Source: Parahoeflea alexandrii (GTDB taxonomy: Bacteria > Pseudomonadota > Alphaproteobacteria > Rhizobiales > Rhizobiaceae). Taken from it: 64,000 nt of DNA. The stretch is taken from positions 744,001 to 808,000 of the forward strand of contig NZ_JAPWHB010000001.1 of the NCBI RefSeq assembly GCF_027214025.1. Reading direction: 5' to 3'. Numbering within the stretch: position 1 is the first letter of the stretch; each line of letters opens with the position of its first letter. A program made the translations under genes and the position numbers. Below are positions 33,137 through 42,535 of this stretch, in pieces. Below the pieces are notes generated by a model. It did no database searches. It was not told the DNA's origin and was given only the letters and a program-made list of their open reading frames with translations.

Positions 33137-34351
33137 TCAGCGGCGGCGTCTTCCGAGCGCCGGATGGGTGCGCCGCGCCACGAGCGCGCAACCGAGAAGC
33201 ACCAGGCCCGTGGCGGCGAAGACCCCCTGCACCGAGGTAAAGGCCAGCACGAGCCGGGCAAAGGCCGGCGACCCGACGGCCGCGACATCGCGGAAGGTGG
33301 AATAGACCGCCGCCATCTCAGTGCGCTCGGAGGGCTTGACGGTCAGCAGGAACGGCAGGCCCGCACTGACATCGAGCAGGATCAGAAACAGGGTTGCCGA
33401 AACCAGAAGCGCGATCGCCGGCCATGCGTAGCCCGAGATCAGCGTTGCCGTGACGAACAGCGCCGCGGCGCCGGCAAACCCGGTGAAAATCGTATTGCGG
33501 ACGCTGGTCTTCTGCAGGAAACCGAGCATGATCGGCGTGAGAAACAGGAAGCCGTTGGAAATCGACAGCGCCAGCCCGCCAACCTGGTCGCTCAGGCCGG
33601 ACTTCACCGCGAAGATCGGCACGTAGATGATGTAGATCGACCAGCCGACCGAGCGCATGGTGGCGAAGAACCATCCCGCCACGAGCGAGGGCTGGCGAAA
33701 GAACCGCGGGATGTAGCGCAGCGGATTGGTTGGCGGCCTGCGGGCCTTGGTGATGACCTTGCCGTCGCCCAGGCGGAGATGCCAGAAGAATCCGAGCATC
33801 GCCAGGCAGGCAGCGATCGAAATCAGGAACGGTATCTGCGGGTGCACATCCATCAGCAGTACCCCGAGGAACGGCCCGATGCTCCATGGTATGCCGCTGA
33901 ACAACAGCCGCCGGCTTTCATTGCGGCCCATTGATGCGCGCTCGACATAATCCATGACATAGGCGTTGAAGCACACCGCCAGGATCACCAGCCCGACCGA
34001 GTTTGCCGCAACAGCGTAAGGCACGAAGACCGGATCAAAGAAGCCGCCGAGCACACTTCCGGAGATCATGATGAGGGCGCCGAGCGTGTAGAGCCAGCGC
34101 CGAGGGATATGGCGGGCCAGCATGGGCACGCACAACGCAGATACGAGCCCGGAGAAGCCGATGAGCACGTAGGCCTCCGACACAGAGGCGGCGGTGTCCA
34201 GCGCCCGGTACATCAATACCGGATAGACCGAAATCAGCGTCGCCCGTGCGGACGCTTCGCAGGCAGCCAGGATTGCGAATGAATTCACCCCGGGCCTGGC
34301 CGGCGGGAATTCGACGAGCGGAAGACGGTTCTGAACCAAAATGGATGCCAA
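33137..34351 (-). CDS. MFS transporter
   Basis: 404 residues with about 12 hydrophobic segments in two halves separated by a basic loop (KVITKARRPPTNPLRYIPRF). No substrate-specific motif is recognised. The reading starts at a TTG; a GTG at residue 22 just before TM1 (NSFAILAACEASARATLI) is an equally good start, and neither has a clear ribosome binding site. The gene ends 99 bases before the cupin gene on the same strand, so cotranscription is possible. Confidence 0.75.
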   Translation of the reverse strand: MASILVQNRLPLVEFPPARPGVNSFAILAACEASARATLISVYPVLMYRALDTAASVSEAYVLIGFSGLVSALCVPMLARHIPRRWLYTLGALIMISGSVLGGFFDPVFVPYAVAANSVGLVILAVCFNAYVMDYVERASMGRNESRRLLFSGIPWSIGPFLGVLLMDVHPQIPFLISIAACLAMLGFFWHLRLGDGKVITKARRPPTNPLRYIPRFFRQPSLVAGWFFATMRSVGWSIYIIYVPIFAVKSGLSDQVGGLALSISNGFLFLTPIMLGFLQKTSVRNTIFTGFAGAAALFVTATLISGYAWPAIALLVSATLFLILLDVSAGLPFLLTVKPSERTEMAAVYSTFRDVAAVGSPAFARLVLAFTSVQGVFAATGLVLLGCALVARRTHPALGRRRR

Positions 34352-34541
34352 TGAGAAAGGAAATGCGAAGCAGACAGGTCAACGGAAACCACCGTCTGCC
34401 CGATTTTCGATTCTGGCAAGATACCCGCAAGACTTGCCCCCATCCGCGCGGGCGGTTCGAGGGCGACCGATCCGATGCAGCGCGGGGGCATGGCGCTCGT
34501 CCCGTTGACCACGGGACAGGCACAGGTGCACTCAGGCGCGC

Positions 34542-36563
34542 TCAGGCGCTCAGCGGCGGACTGTATCGACCCGGTTTGCCTCCGTCGACCGGCGTCCGTT
34601 CCGCCAGCTTCGCCGCGGTCGCCACGCCGTGAAGAATCGAGACCGTGAAATCGCCGGCAGGAACGGGCCGGCCGAAATGATATCCCTGGATGGTGTCGCA
34701 GCCGGCATCCCGCAATATCTCGATCTGTCCGAAGGTCTCGGCACCTTCGGCCGTCACCCTGATCCCGAGCATATGCGCCATCGAGACGATGGAGCCGACA
34801 ATGGCCCCGGCCCGGTCATCGGTCTCAAGCTCCATGACGAAGGAGCGATCAATCTTCAACTCGTCCCACTCGAACTGCCTGAGATAGCTCAGCGCCGAAT
34901 AGCCGGTTCCGAAATCATCGAGCGCGATGGATATGCCCATCGCCCTGAACCGGGACAGGGTTTCGACCGCGCGGTCGGCTTCCGAGATCATCAGCGATTC
35001 TGTGACCTCAAGCGTCAGCCGGTTTGCCGGAAACCCGGTTGTTTCGAGAACCTCCTGCACGGTCTTGAGCAGATCGTCGCGGACGAACTGAACGACCGAG
35101 AGATTGACGGCAATCCCCATATCGGACGGAAAGTTCAGCGCATCGCGACAAGCCTTCTCGAGGATCTTGCGGCCCAGGGGAACGATCAGACCCGATTGTT
35201 CGGCGATCTGCGTGAACTCGCCAGGGGGAACCGGCCCCAATGTCGGATGGGTCCAGCGGGCCAGCACCTCGGCCCCGGTGACGCGCCCGGTCGCGACGTC
35301 GACCTTGATCTGGTAATGCGGCTTGATGGCGTCGTTCTCGATGGCGCCGGCAAGCTCGGCCTGTATCAGGGCGCGCCTGAGAAACACGTCGTGCATTGCC
35401 GGATCGAAGAGCATGACGCGGTCCTTGCCTGATGCCTTGGCCTGCGACAAGGCGATGTCGGCATCAATCAGCAGATTTTCAGGATCCCGCTCCGGCACAC
35501 TGACCGCTACACCGACCGATGCGCCGACAACCAGAGCGGCGCCATGGATGTCATAGGTTGCGGAGAGGACATTGCGGAGTTCCTCGGCCTGTTCCAGAAT
35601 AGCTTGAGTTCCGTCCGCCGCATCGAGCATGACAACGAACTCGTCACCGCCAAGGCGGGCCGTCATGATGGCGTTGGCAAAGTTCGCGCCGGTTGCGGCC
35701 ATTCGTTCGGCCACCTGCTTGAGCAGGGCGTCACCCGTCGCATGCCCAAGCCGGTCGTTGACGGCCTTGAAACCATCCAGATCGATCGCCAGAACCGCCA
35801 TTTTACCGGCGTCAGGCTGCGCGCACCGTGCGGCTACGCGGGCGAATTCATTGTTGAAGGCCATGCGGTTCGGCAGACCGGTCAGGCTGTCGTGATGGGC
35901 GAGATGGGAGAAACCATCGGCATTGCGGACCGCCTCGCGATTGGCTGCGCGCAGAAAGCGGTTCTGCACGGCGGCAATTCCGAGCAACAGCGCGATGGAG
36001 CCGAACAGGCCGGAGGCAATCCATTTTTGAAGGTCCTGCTGCCGTTTCAGATCAGTGCGGATCCGGGCCACCTCATTGACCGAATCCGTCTGCGCTTCCG
36101 CACCGATGCGGTCGATGGCAGCGAAGATCCTTTCGAGTTCCACCCGAACAGTCTCGCGATGCGGCACGGGAAGCGCGTCGATGGTCTTGAGATCGGCGGC
36201 AACAGCGGCATACCGTTCACGCGCCTCATCAAGCAGAGCTCTGCGCTTGGGCTTGCGGTCTAGAAAGGTCTGGAATGCCGGTGCCTCGTAGACATTGAAA
36301 CGGTTGGCCAGAATGTCGGAGAACAACCCGACGCGGGAAGCCTCGGCCGGATCTGCCGAGACCATGAATCCGGCGAGCGCCTTCTGAAGATTGAGAACCT
36401 CCATCCGTCCTGCAGCGCCCACCCAGGCGACATCGTAGCGGGAGGAGCGTTCAACGGCATCGTCGGTAGCGGTCACGAGATTGGAATGAACCGCATAGAT
36501 CGCCAGGAATGCGACCGCCAAGCCGACTGCAAGCAGATTGAAGACGTTGGTCAACGGACGCAT
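34542..36563 (-). CDS. Membrane-bound GGDEF-EAL protein (c-di-GMP turnover)
   Basis: 673 residues. TM1 at about 8-25, a helical periplasmic region of about 155 residues, TM2 at about 182-200, then GGDEF and EAL domains. The cyclase motif is intact (RLGGDEF, 305-309) and no RxxD inhibitory site precedes it. The phosphodiesterase half has AEVLARW for EAL, NLSVVQF, LEVTES, ALDDFGTGYSALSYL, KIDRSFV, AEGAET and QGYHFGRP, so its catalytic residues look present. Both activities are possible. It follows the periplasmic oxidoreductase-fold gene by 26 bases and is likely cotranscribed, with that protein as candidate input. Confidence 0.88.
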   Translation of the reverse strand: MRPLTNVFNLLAVGLAVAFLAIYAVHSNLVTATDDAVERSSRYDVAWVGAAGRMEVLNLQKALAGFMVSADPAEASRVGLFSDILANRFNVYEAPAFQTFLDRKPKRRALLDEARERYAAVAADLKTIDALPVPHRETVRVELERIFAAIDRIGAEAQTDSVNEVARIRTDLKRQQDLQKWIASGLFGSIALLLGIAAVQNRFLRAANREAVRNADGFSHLAHHDSLTGLPNRMAFNNEFARVAARCAQPDAGKMAVLAIDLDGFKAVNDRLGHATGDALLKQVAERMAATGANFANAIMTARLGGDEFVVMLDAADGTQAILEQAEELRNVLSATYDIHGAALVVGASVGVAVSVPERDPENLLIDADIALSQAKASGKDRVMLFDPAMHDVFLRRALIQAELAGAIENDAIKPHYQIKVDVATGRVTGAEVLARWTHPTLGPVPPGEFTQIAEQSGLIVPLGRKILEKACRDALNFPSDMGIAVNLSVVQFVRDDLLKTVQEVLETTGFPANRLTLEVTESLMISEADRAVETLSRFRAMGISIALDDFGTGYSALSYLRQFEWDELKIDRSFVMELETDDRAGAIVGSIVSMAHMLGIRVTAEGAETFGQIEILRDAGCDTIQGYHFGRPVPAGDFTVSILHGVATAAKLAERTPVDGGKPGRYSPPLSA

Positions 36564-36589
36564 TGGTTCACTCCGGGCCGGGCGCAGTT

Positions 36590-37087
36590 TCAGTCTTCGA
36601 CCGTGATCGAACGGACCGGCCAGGCGGAACGCGCGTAATACACCTCGTTGTTCAAGGCGGGGTCGGCGTCGAACGGATAGACGACGAACAATGGCCCCTT
36701 GTCGCTGACCGGCATGTAGGCGCCGTCCTGCTTGTAGGCGAGAATGACGCCATGTTTGGCGACGTCGGACACCGGTATTTCCGAGCGGTAATTGTTAAGA
36801 GCGAACACGGAGAGGGTCTGGCCATTGGCGCCGGCCTTTTCCAGTAGAGCGGCCAGAGGAACGCCTTCAAAGCTGACCGCCGTCTCGTGCCAGGGCGTCT
36901 TGGTGACAATGGTTGCCGAGCCCAGCGCCTCGATGTCCGCAAGGGTCATGTCGACCGGAGCCTGCCCGGCGATGTCGCCATCAATTGTCAGAATGGTATC
37001 AGCGGCAGAAGCCGGCATGACAGTCACAGCAAGAAGCGTCGCACAGGCGACCATGGCGGAACGGATATTCGAGTGAATTGCGTGCAT
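36590..37087 (-). CDS. Periplasmic oxidoreductase molybdopterin-binding-fold protein lacking the Mo cysteine
   Basis: 165 residues. Signal peptide (MVACATLLAVTVMPASA-AD), then a small sulfite-oxidase-type fold: TLADIEALGSATIVTKTPWH, VSFEGVPLAALLEKAGANG, ALNNYRSEIPVSD, DKGPLFVVYPFDADPAL. The only cysteine is in the signal peptide, so the residue that holds molybdenum in true family enzymes is missing. Family members of this short type often sit beside signalling genes; here the partner is a GGDEF-EAL enzyme 26 bases downstream. A role as ligand or redox sensor is inferred, not shown. Confidence 0.75.
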   Translation of the reverse strand: MHAIHSNIRSAMVACATLLAVTVMPASAADTILTIDGDIAGQAPVDMTLADIEALGSATIVTKTPWHETAVSFEGVPLAALLEKAGANGQTLSVFALNNYRSEIPVSDVAKHGVILAYKQDGAYMPVSDKGPLFVVYPFDADPALNNEVYYARSAWPVRSITVED

Positions 37088-37507
37088 ATTGTAGCCTTTC
37101 AGGAAGTGGCAGCTTGGCCATCATCGATCCTCAAGATTTAGCAGGGTTGCTCTAAGGCGCTGTTAAATGAATATATACAATTTTTCTAATTCATAATTTT
37201 CTTTTACAAATCAACAAAGCCGACTCGGCCCGTTCGCGAGACTCCCGGCAAAGCCCTCAGGCGAGGCCGATCCAGCCACCAGCAAGCCGATACCGCGTAA
37301 CTTGCCGCAGCCGGCAAGCCCGCCCCCCGGAGAATGCGGCTGGCCAGTTGGCTCTTGCAATGCAGCGAAAACCGCGTATAAGCGCGGCTGTTCGAACACC
37401 CGGTCATCTGGCTGGTGGCTGAACGGAGGGTGCGATCCGAAAGGATCCTAGGGGCAAAAGCGCTCCGGCCTCCCGTGTCTCCGCTCACGACCGTCTCGAT
37501 ACTACGT
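37088..37507. other. Divergent intergenic region upstream of rpsF
   Basis: No gene supported. 37140-37205 is strikingly A/T-rich for this genome and probably carries the minus-strand promoter of the oxidoreductase-fold gene. The remainder leads into the rpsF leader. Confidence 0.5.
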
Positions 37508-37586
37508 CTTTCTTGCCCGGCTACATGCCGCCAGGACAAGTCGCTGGGGCTTAGCGCCGGATCCGGGTGATGTTAAAGCAAGAAAG
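37508..37586 (+). promoter_or_regulatory. Candidate S6:S18 autoregulatory leader of the rpsF operon
   Basis: CTTTCTTGC (37508-37516) pairs perfectly with GCAAGAAAG (37578-37586). The outer stem covers part of the rpsF ribosome binding site (AAAGG at 37583-37587). Inner short stems are CGGC/GCCG (37518-37530) and CGCT/AGCG (37542-37556), with several CCG trinucleotides. An RNA leader bound by the S6:S18 dimer with a CCG element and an RBS-proximal stem is known from many bacteria; the match here is by layout only. Confidence 0.45.
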
Positions 37587-37597
37587 GCAAGTCAATC

Positions 37598-38032
37598 ATG
37601 GCTCTTTATGAACATGTATTCCTTGCCCGGCAGGATGTCTCCAGCCAGCAGGTCGAAGCCCTCGTAGAACAGTACAAGGGTGTGATCGAAGCTAATGGCG
37701 GCAAAGTCGGGCGCATTGAACACTGGGGTCTGAAGTCCCTCACCTACCGCATCAACAAGAACCGCAAGGCGCATTACGCGCTGATGGACATTGATGCTCC
37801 GGCACCCGCCGTGAAGGAAATGGAGCGCCAGATGCGCTTCAACGAAGACATTCTTCGCTTCATGACCGTTTCGGTTGAAGCTCATGAGGAAGGCCCGTCG
37901 GCCATGCTGCAGAAGCGTGACCGCGACGACCGTCCGCGTGGCGGCGACCGTGACCGTGGCGACCGCGATCGCGGCGACCGTGGTGATCGCGGCGACCGTG
38001 GCCCGCGCCGTCCGCGCGAAGACCGGGAATAG
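37598..38032 (+). CDS. rpsF: 30S ribosomal protein S6
   Basis: 144 residues. [40 protein letters not shown] and [19 protein letters not shown] are S6 core segments. The last 35 residues are a low-complexity Arg/Asp/Gly tail of DRGD repeats, as in other rhizobial S6 proteins. First gene of the S6-S18-(DUF2232)-L9 operon. Confidence 0.97.
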   Translation: MALYEHVFLARQDVSSQQVEALVEQYKGVIEANGGKVGRIEHWGLKSLTYRINKNRKAHYALMDIDAPAPAVKEMERQMRFNEDILRFMTVSVEAHEEGPSAMLQKRDRDDRPRGGDRDRGDRDRGDRGDRGDRGPRRPREDRE

Positions 38033-38043
38033 GAGTTTAGACA

Positions 38044-38292
38044 ATGGTTGATATCAATCAGATCCCGACGCGCCGTCCGTTCCATCGCCGCCGCAAGACC
38101 TGCCCGTTCTCGGGTGCGAATGCGCCGAAGATCGACTACAAGGACGTTCGCCTGCTGCAGCGCTACATTTCCGAGCGCGGCAAGATCGTTCCCTCCCGCA
38201 TCACGGCCGTGAGCCAGAAGAAGCAGCGCGAACTCGCCAAGGCGATCAAGCGCGCCCGTTTCCTCGGCCTTCTGCCTTACGTGCTGAAGTAG
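38044..38292 (+). CDS. rpsR: 30S ribosomal protein S18
   Basis: 82 residues: [35 protein letters not shown] and [17 protein letters not shown]. It binds S6 in the platform of the 30S subunit. It lies 11 bases after rpsF, with AGGAG before the start. A 10-bp hairpin follows. Confidence 0.97.
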   Translation: MVDINQIPTRRPFHRRRKTCPFSGANAPKIDYKDVRLLQRYISERGKIVPSRITAVSQKKQRELAKAIKRARFLGLLPYVLK

Positions 38293-38302
38293 GACTGTTT
38301 AT

Positions 38303-38328
38303 GGACCCGGCGTTTCGGCGCCGGGTCC
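38303..38328 (+). terminator. Hairpin after rpsR (terminator or attenuator)
   Basis: A perfect 10-bp stem, GGACCCGGCG (38303-38312) with CGCCGGGTCC (38319-38328), has a 6-base loop. No T run follows, so it may act as an RNA-processing or partial stop element within the operon. Confidence 0.45.
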
Positions 38329-38424
38329 ACTTCCCATCCCGCGACGGGCGCGGGGTCTGGGCCACCAAAATCCCGGGTTGGGGCGAACATGCCTCTAACT
38401 GCGTGACGCAGGACAGCGACTGAG

Positions 38425-39384
38425 ATGACACAGCAAAGCACATCGCTCCTCGTGGGCCTGCTCGCCGGCGTTTCCGCCGCGTTTCTGCTTGTCAGCGCCG
38501 GTTCCCCCTCCAGCCTCTCCTTCATTCTTTTTGCCGCAGCGGCGCTCCCGGTGATGATCGCCGGGCTCGGCTGGTCCAATCTCGCCTCGATCGTCGCGGT
38601 CCTGAGCGCAATGGCCGTCATCGGCATCGCCACCGCGCCGCAGGCTGCGCTCGTTTCCGGCGTCACCACGCTGGCTCCCGCCGCATGGATCGCCCATCTT
38701 TCCAACCTCGCGCGTCCTGCCGAGGAAATCGGCGGTCCCGAGGGTGCCGTCGCCTGGTATCCGCTCTCCGACATCTTCGTCCGCATCGCCTTCTGCGTCT
38801 GCATCGGCCTTGTCGGTGTCGGGCTGGCGATGGGATACGGCACGGAATTCGTCAGCGAGCTGGTGGAAGTGTTTGTCGCGTCGATCAAGGACAGCAATGC
38901 AGCCTACGAGCCGACGCCCGAGGGCATTGCGGAGATGAAGCAGTTCTTCCTCTACGCCCTGCCCGCCATCCAGGCGGCGATGTGGGTGCTGATCCTGTTT
39001 TCCGGCTGGTATGTCGCCTCTGCCATCGTGCGCATGTCGGGCCGGTCGAAACGGCCCAAGGACGACATTCCCTCGCAGCTCAGAATGCCGCGCATGGGCG
39101 TGATCGCATTGCTTGCGGGCGTGGCGATGAGCTTCGTCGACGGCGGCATCGGCCTGATCGGCTGGACCATGAGCGGCGCCTTCGGCATCGGCTTCGTGGT
39201 CGCCGGCTTTGCCATCGCGCATCACCGCACCCGCGGAAAGCCGGCGCGCGGCCTGCTGTTGTGGACCGCCTATCTGGCGACCGTGATCTTCACCTTGCCG
39301 CTGGCATTTTTCCTGTTCCTCGGGCTGTTCGACACCGCCCGCACACTCACGGTGACCGGATCCGGTCCCACTTCCAAACCCTGA
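38425..39384 (+). CDS. DUF2232 multi-spanning membrane protein
   Basis: 319 residues with about eight hydrophobic segments (for example LLVGLLAGVSAAFLLVSAG, VLIGVALL-type stretches near LLAGVAMSFVDGG, and a C-terminal LATVIFTLPLAFFLFLGLFD). The family is recognised mostly by position between rpsR and rplI in alphaproteobacteria and by its overall hydropathy. Related to YybS-like proteins; function unknown. It starts 132 bases after rpsR. Confidence 0.8.
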   Translation: MTQQSTSLLVGLLAGVSAAFLLVSAGSPSSLSFILFAAAALPVMIAGLGWSNLASIVAVLSAMAVIGIATAPQAALVSGVTTLAPAAWIAHLSNLARPAEEIGGPEGAVAWYPLSDIFVRIAFCVCIGLVGVGLAMGYGTEFVSELVEVFVASIKDSNAAYEPTPEGIAEMKQFFLYALPAIQAAMWVLILFSGWYVASAIVRMSGRSKRPKDDIPSQLRMPRMGVIALLAGVAMSFVDGGIGLIGWTMSGAFGIGFVVAGFAIAHHRTRGKPARGLLLWTAYLATVIFTLPLAFFLFLGLFDTARTLTVTGSGPTSKP

Positions 39385-39408
39385 CAACCCCCTCGAAAGG
39401 ACAACACC

Positions 39409-40002
39409 ATGGACGTCATTCTTCTTGAACGCATCGCCAAGCTAGGCCAGATGGGCGAAACCGTAAAGGTTCGCGATGGCTACGCCCGCAACTACCTGCT
39501 GCCGCAGGGCAAGGCGCTGCGCGCCAACGCCGCCAACAAGACCCGTTTCGAAGCCGAGCGCGCCGTGCTTGAAGCCCGCAACCTCGAGCGCAAGTCGGAA
39601 GCCCAGCAGATCGCCGAGAAGCTCGACGGCAAGACCTTCGTGGTCGTGCGTTCGGCCGGCGAAACCGGTCAGCTCTACGGTTCGGTTGCCGCCCGCGACG
39701 TCATCGCCGTTCTGGCCGAAAACGGCTTCACCATCGGCCGCAGCCAGGTCGACATGAACAACCCGGTCAAGACCATCGGCCTGCACACAGTGCCGCTGGC
39801 GCTGCATGCCGATGTCAGCGTGTCGGTCACCTTCAACGTTGCCCGTTCGGCTGACGAAGCCGAACGCCAGCTCAAGGGCGAAGACCTGTCGTCGGCCGAC
39901 GCCATCTACGGCATCGACGAGGAAGCCGCAGCCGAAGCGGCCGAAGCCGCCGCCAACGATCCGGACTATCTCGACGACGAAGACGGCGGAGAAAACGCCT
40001 GA
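39409..40002 (+). CDS. rplI: 50S ribosomal protein L9
   Basis: 197 residues: [41 protein letters not shown], a long connecting helix and the C-terminal domain ([19 protein letters not shown]). The tail is extended by about 30 acidic residues ([20 protein letters not shown]), common in Rhizobiales. GAAAGGA lies before the start. A strong terminator follows and closes the operon. Confidence 0.97.
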   Translation: MDVILLERIAKLGQMGETVKVRDGYARNYLLPQGKALRANAANKTRFEAERAVLEARNLERKSEAQQIAEKLDGKTFVVVRSAGETGQLYGSVAARDVIAVLAENGFTIGRSQVDMNNPVKTIGLHTVPLALHADVSVSVTFNVARSADEAERQLKGEDLSSADAIYGIDEEAAAEAAEAAANDPDYLDDEDGGENA

Positions 40003-40033
40003 TCCTGCCGTCACCCAAGAGCAGTCAAACAAG

Positions 40034-40065
40034 CGCCCGGGATGTTCATCATCCCGGGCGTTTTC
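40034..40065 (+). terminator. Rho-independent terminator after rplI
   Basis: A perfect 11-bp stem, CGCCCGGGATG (40034-40044) with CATCCCGGGCG (40050-40060), has a 5-base loop and is followed by TTTT. Confidence 0.9.
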
Positions 40066-40124
40066 ATTTGATCCTTTCGGCCAAGCTGCTTTCACCGTCC
40101 GCCGCTTTGCGGTAAAACCCAAGC

Positions 40125-41030
40125 ATGACCGCCACCGCAGCCGACATCAATCCGCAGGCGCTTGCAGCGCTCCTGTATTTTTACGCCGAGAGCGGCGTCG
40201 ATGAGTTGTGTGAGGACGCTGCCATCGACCGGTTCGAGCAGTCGGCGAAAATACTTGAGGCACGCAGCCGGCCGCAGCCGAACGCCGCCGCACCGGGCGA
40301 AACCGGCCGGACTCCCGCCGCCAAGCCGCCTCTGGCGTCACTTGGCGATGGGCGCAAGAATGCTGCACCACCACCGGTCGCGGCCGCACCGCAAGCCTCG
40401 CAACTGACGATCCCCGGCGCAGCCGCATTCGAGGATGCCCGCGCGCTGGCCGCAAGCGCCAACACGATTGCCGAGCTGCGGGCAGCGCTCGAGGGCTTCA
40501 CCGGCTGCAACCTCAGGCACAGCGCCAAGACGCTGGTGTTCGCCGACGGCAATCCGGACGCCGACATCATGTTCATCGGCGAGGCGCCGGGCCGCGAGGA
40601 AGATCTCCAGGGCATGCCGTTCGTCGGCCGCGCCGGACAATTGCTCGACCGGATGCTGGCGGCGATCGGGCTGAGCCGCGACACCGCCTACATCACCAAC
40701 ATGATCCCCTGGCGGCCGCCCGGCAACCGCACCCCGGCGGCGCACGAGATCGAACTGTGCCGTCCCTTCATCGAACGTCACATCGTGCTTGCACAGCCGA
40801 AGCTTCTGGTAATGCTCGGAAATGTGGCGAGCAAGTCGCTGCTGGACACGGACAAGGGCATCCTGTCGCTGCGCGGGACCTGGATGAGCTGCAAGGCCGG
40901 TGAGACGGAGACCCCGGCGCTGCCGACGCTGCATCCGGCCTATCTGCTGCGCAACCCGGCGCAGAAGCGGCTGGCCTGGGCGGATTTCCTGTCGCTCAGG
41001 GAGCGGCTCGACCAGATCAAGGACAGCTGA
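40125..41030 (+). CDS. Uracil-DNA glycosylase, family 4-like
   Basis: 301 residues. About 110 N-terminal residues, including a Pro/Ala-rich linker, precede the UDG domain: [76 protein letters not shown] and [15 protein letters not shown]. The GEAPG-ED and HPAYLL motifs are those of family 4. Of the four cluster cysteines of thermophile members, the first of the CxxC pair and the KCRPP cysteine appear replaced (FTGC, IPWRPP). It removes uracil from DNA. Often annotated as SPO1 polymerase-related. Confidence 0.82.
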   Translation: MTATAADINPQALAALLYFYAESGVDELCEDAAIDRFEQSAKILEARSRPQPNAAAPGETGRTPAAKPPLASLGDGRKNAAPPPVAAAPQASQLTIPGAAAFEDARALAASANTIAELRAALEGFTGCNLRHSAKTLVFADGNPDADIMFIGEAPGREEDLQGMPFVGRAGQLLDRMLAAIGLSRDTAYITNMIPWRPPGNRTPAAHEIELCRPFIERHIVLAQPKLLVMLGNVASKSLLDTDKGILSLRGTWMSCKAGETETPALPTLHPAYLLRNPAQKRLAWADFLSLRERLDQIKDS

Positions 41031-41208
41031 CACGTCAGCCCCGTTGCGGTGCGATGACGGAAATATTTCGGATACGTCGCAATCGGGCCTTGCTGTCGCT
41101 TTCGGACATGACAAGGTCATTTCAGGAATCGCTTTTGCAATCTGGTCTGCATGATCCGGGATCACCGGAGATTGGGCAGGCCGCGCTCCGTTGGCAGGGA
41201 GAGCCGCC

Positions 41209-42492
41209 ATGATCCAGTCCGTTCGATCGGTGGCGTCGCTGCTGCTTTCGACCTTCTTCCTGCTGACCGCGATGGGGCTGTCGGGGTACCTGATTCCGAT
41301 CAGGGCCGTGGCCGAGGGATGGTCGACCTTCACCATCTCGCTGATTGCGACAGGCTACGCCATCGCCTTTACCGCCAGCTGCATCATCACGCCGCGCCTT
41401 GTGCTCAAGGTCGGTCACGTGCGGGTGTTCGGCGCGCTGACGACGATCATGGCGATGTCGTATCTGCTGCACACGCTGATCGTCGATCCCGTCGTCTGGG
41501 TCCTGACCCGCGCGATGGCCGGCTTTTCGATCGCCGGCGGCTACATGATCATCGAAAGCTGGCTCAACGAGAAGGTGGACAATGAAAACCGCGGCGCGCT
41601 GTTCTCGGTCTACATGGTGGTAAGCATGTCGGCGGTGATGGTCGGGCAGTACATCGTACCGCTCGGCGACCCGCTCGGAGCCGGTCTGTTCATGGTGTGC
41701 ACGCTGATCTGCTCGATGGCGGTGATGCCGACGCTGTTGTCGAGCGCCCAGTCGCCGCAACCGCTGACCCAGGTGAAATTCGATGTTCCCGCGCTCTACA
41801 GGCGGTCGCCGGCAGCCGTGATCGGCACGCTGCTGGCCGGCCTGATCGCCAGCGCCTGGGGCGGGCTCGGCCCGGTCTACGCGTCGCAGCTGGGGCTTTC
41901 GACAGCGGAAGGGGCATCGATGCTCGCCATCGCGATGATCGGCGGGGCGATCTTCCAGTATCCGCTGGGCCGCGCTTCCGACCGCATGGACCGCCGCCGG
42001 GTGATGATCGTCGCCGGCCTGATTGGCATCGCCGCCTGCGCCCTCACCGTCTCGTTCGGCGTCGACAACCGGATCATCTTCTTTGCCGGCATGCTGTTTC
42101 TCGGCACCGTGCTGTTTCCGATCTACTCGCTCAATGTCGCCCACGCCAATGACCACGCCGAGCCCGACGAGTTCGTCGAGGTGTCGAGCGGGCTGATGAT
42201 CACCTATGGCGTCGCCACCATGGTCGGCCCCGTGGTCACCGGTGTTGCGATGGACTGGTTCGGGCCGCACGCGCTGTTCGTGGTGATCGCGATCTGCTTT
42301 GCCGCCTATTCCGGACATGCCGCCTGGCGCATCAGCCGCCGCGAGCAGCCCACGGAGGACATGCGCTCGGACTTCCTGCCGATGGCGGCCTTGCCCGACC
42401 TGACCCCGCAGACAGCCGAACTCGATCCGCGCTCGGACCCGGCCTGGGGCGAGCAAAGTTCCGAGGAAGAGGACGAGAGCGCCGCCTCCTGA
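41209..42492 (+). CDS. MFS transporter (YcaD-like)
   Basis: 427 residues, 12 predicted TM segments. It begins SVRSVASLLLSTFFLLTAMG with loop motif ISLIATGYAIAFTASCIITP. The second half begins about AVIGTLLAGLIASAWGGLGP and has the loop GRASDRMDRRRVMI. The wording (IIESWLNEKV) matches the YcaD-like subgroup; the substrate is not known. The ATG at 41209 is preferred to a TTG six codons earlier. The C-terminal tail is acidic. Confidence 0.82.
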   Translation: MIQSVRSVASLLLSTFFLLTAMGLSGYLIPIRAVAEGWSTFTISLIATGYAIAFTASCIITPRLVLKVGHVRVFGALTTIMAMSYLLHTLIVDPVVWVLTRAMAGFSIAGGYMIIESWLNEKVDNENRGALFSVYMVVSMSAVMVGQYIVPLGDPLGAGLFMVCTLICSMAVMPTLLSSAQSPQPLTQVKFDVPALYRRSPAAVIGTLLAGLIASAWGGLGPVYASQLGLSTAEGASMLAIAMIGGAIFQYPLGRASDRMDRRRVMIVAGLIGIAACALTVSFGVDNRIIFFAGMLFLGTVLFPIYSLNVAHANDHAEPDEFVEVSSGLMITYGVATMVGPVVTGVAMDWFGPHALFVVIAICFAAYSGHAAWRISRREQPTEDMRSDFLPMAALPDLTPQTAELDPRSDPAWGEQSSEEEDESAAS

Positions 42493-42535
42493 AAGTCCGC
42501 CGACAACAAACAGGATGGCTGACTGACCAGGGATC

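Noticed and set aside
34246-34632. 128-codon plus-strand frame between the MFS and GGDEF-EAL genes
   Set aside because: Overlaps the ends of both minus-strand genes, no ribosome binding site and no motif.
37204-37539. 111-codon minus-strand frame upstream of rpsF
   Set aside because: No ribosome binding site or domain; overlaps the A/T-rich promoter region and the rpsF leader.
37900-38030. Tandem GAC-CGC-GGC-like units resembling a repeat array
   Set aside because: They encode the Asp/Arg/Gly tail of ribosomal protein S6, known in this lineage; the spacing is not CRISPR-like.
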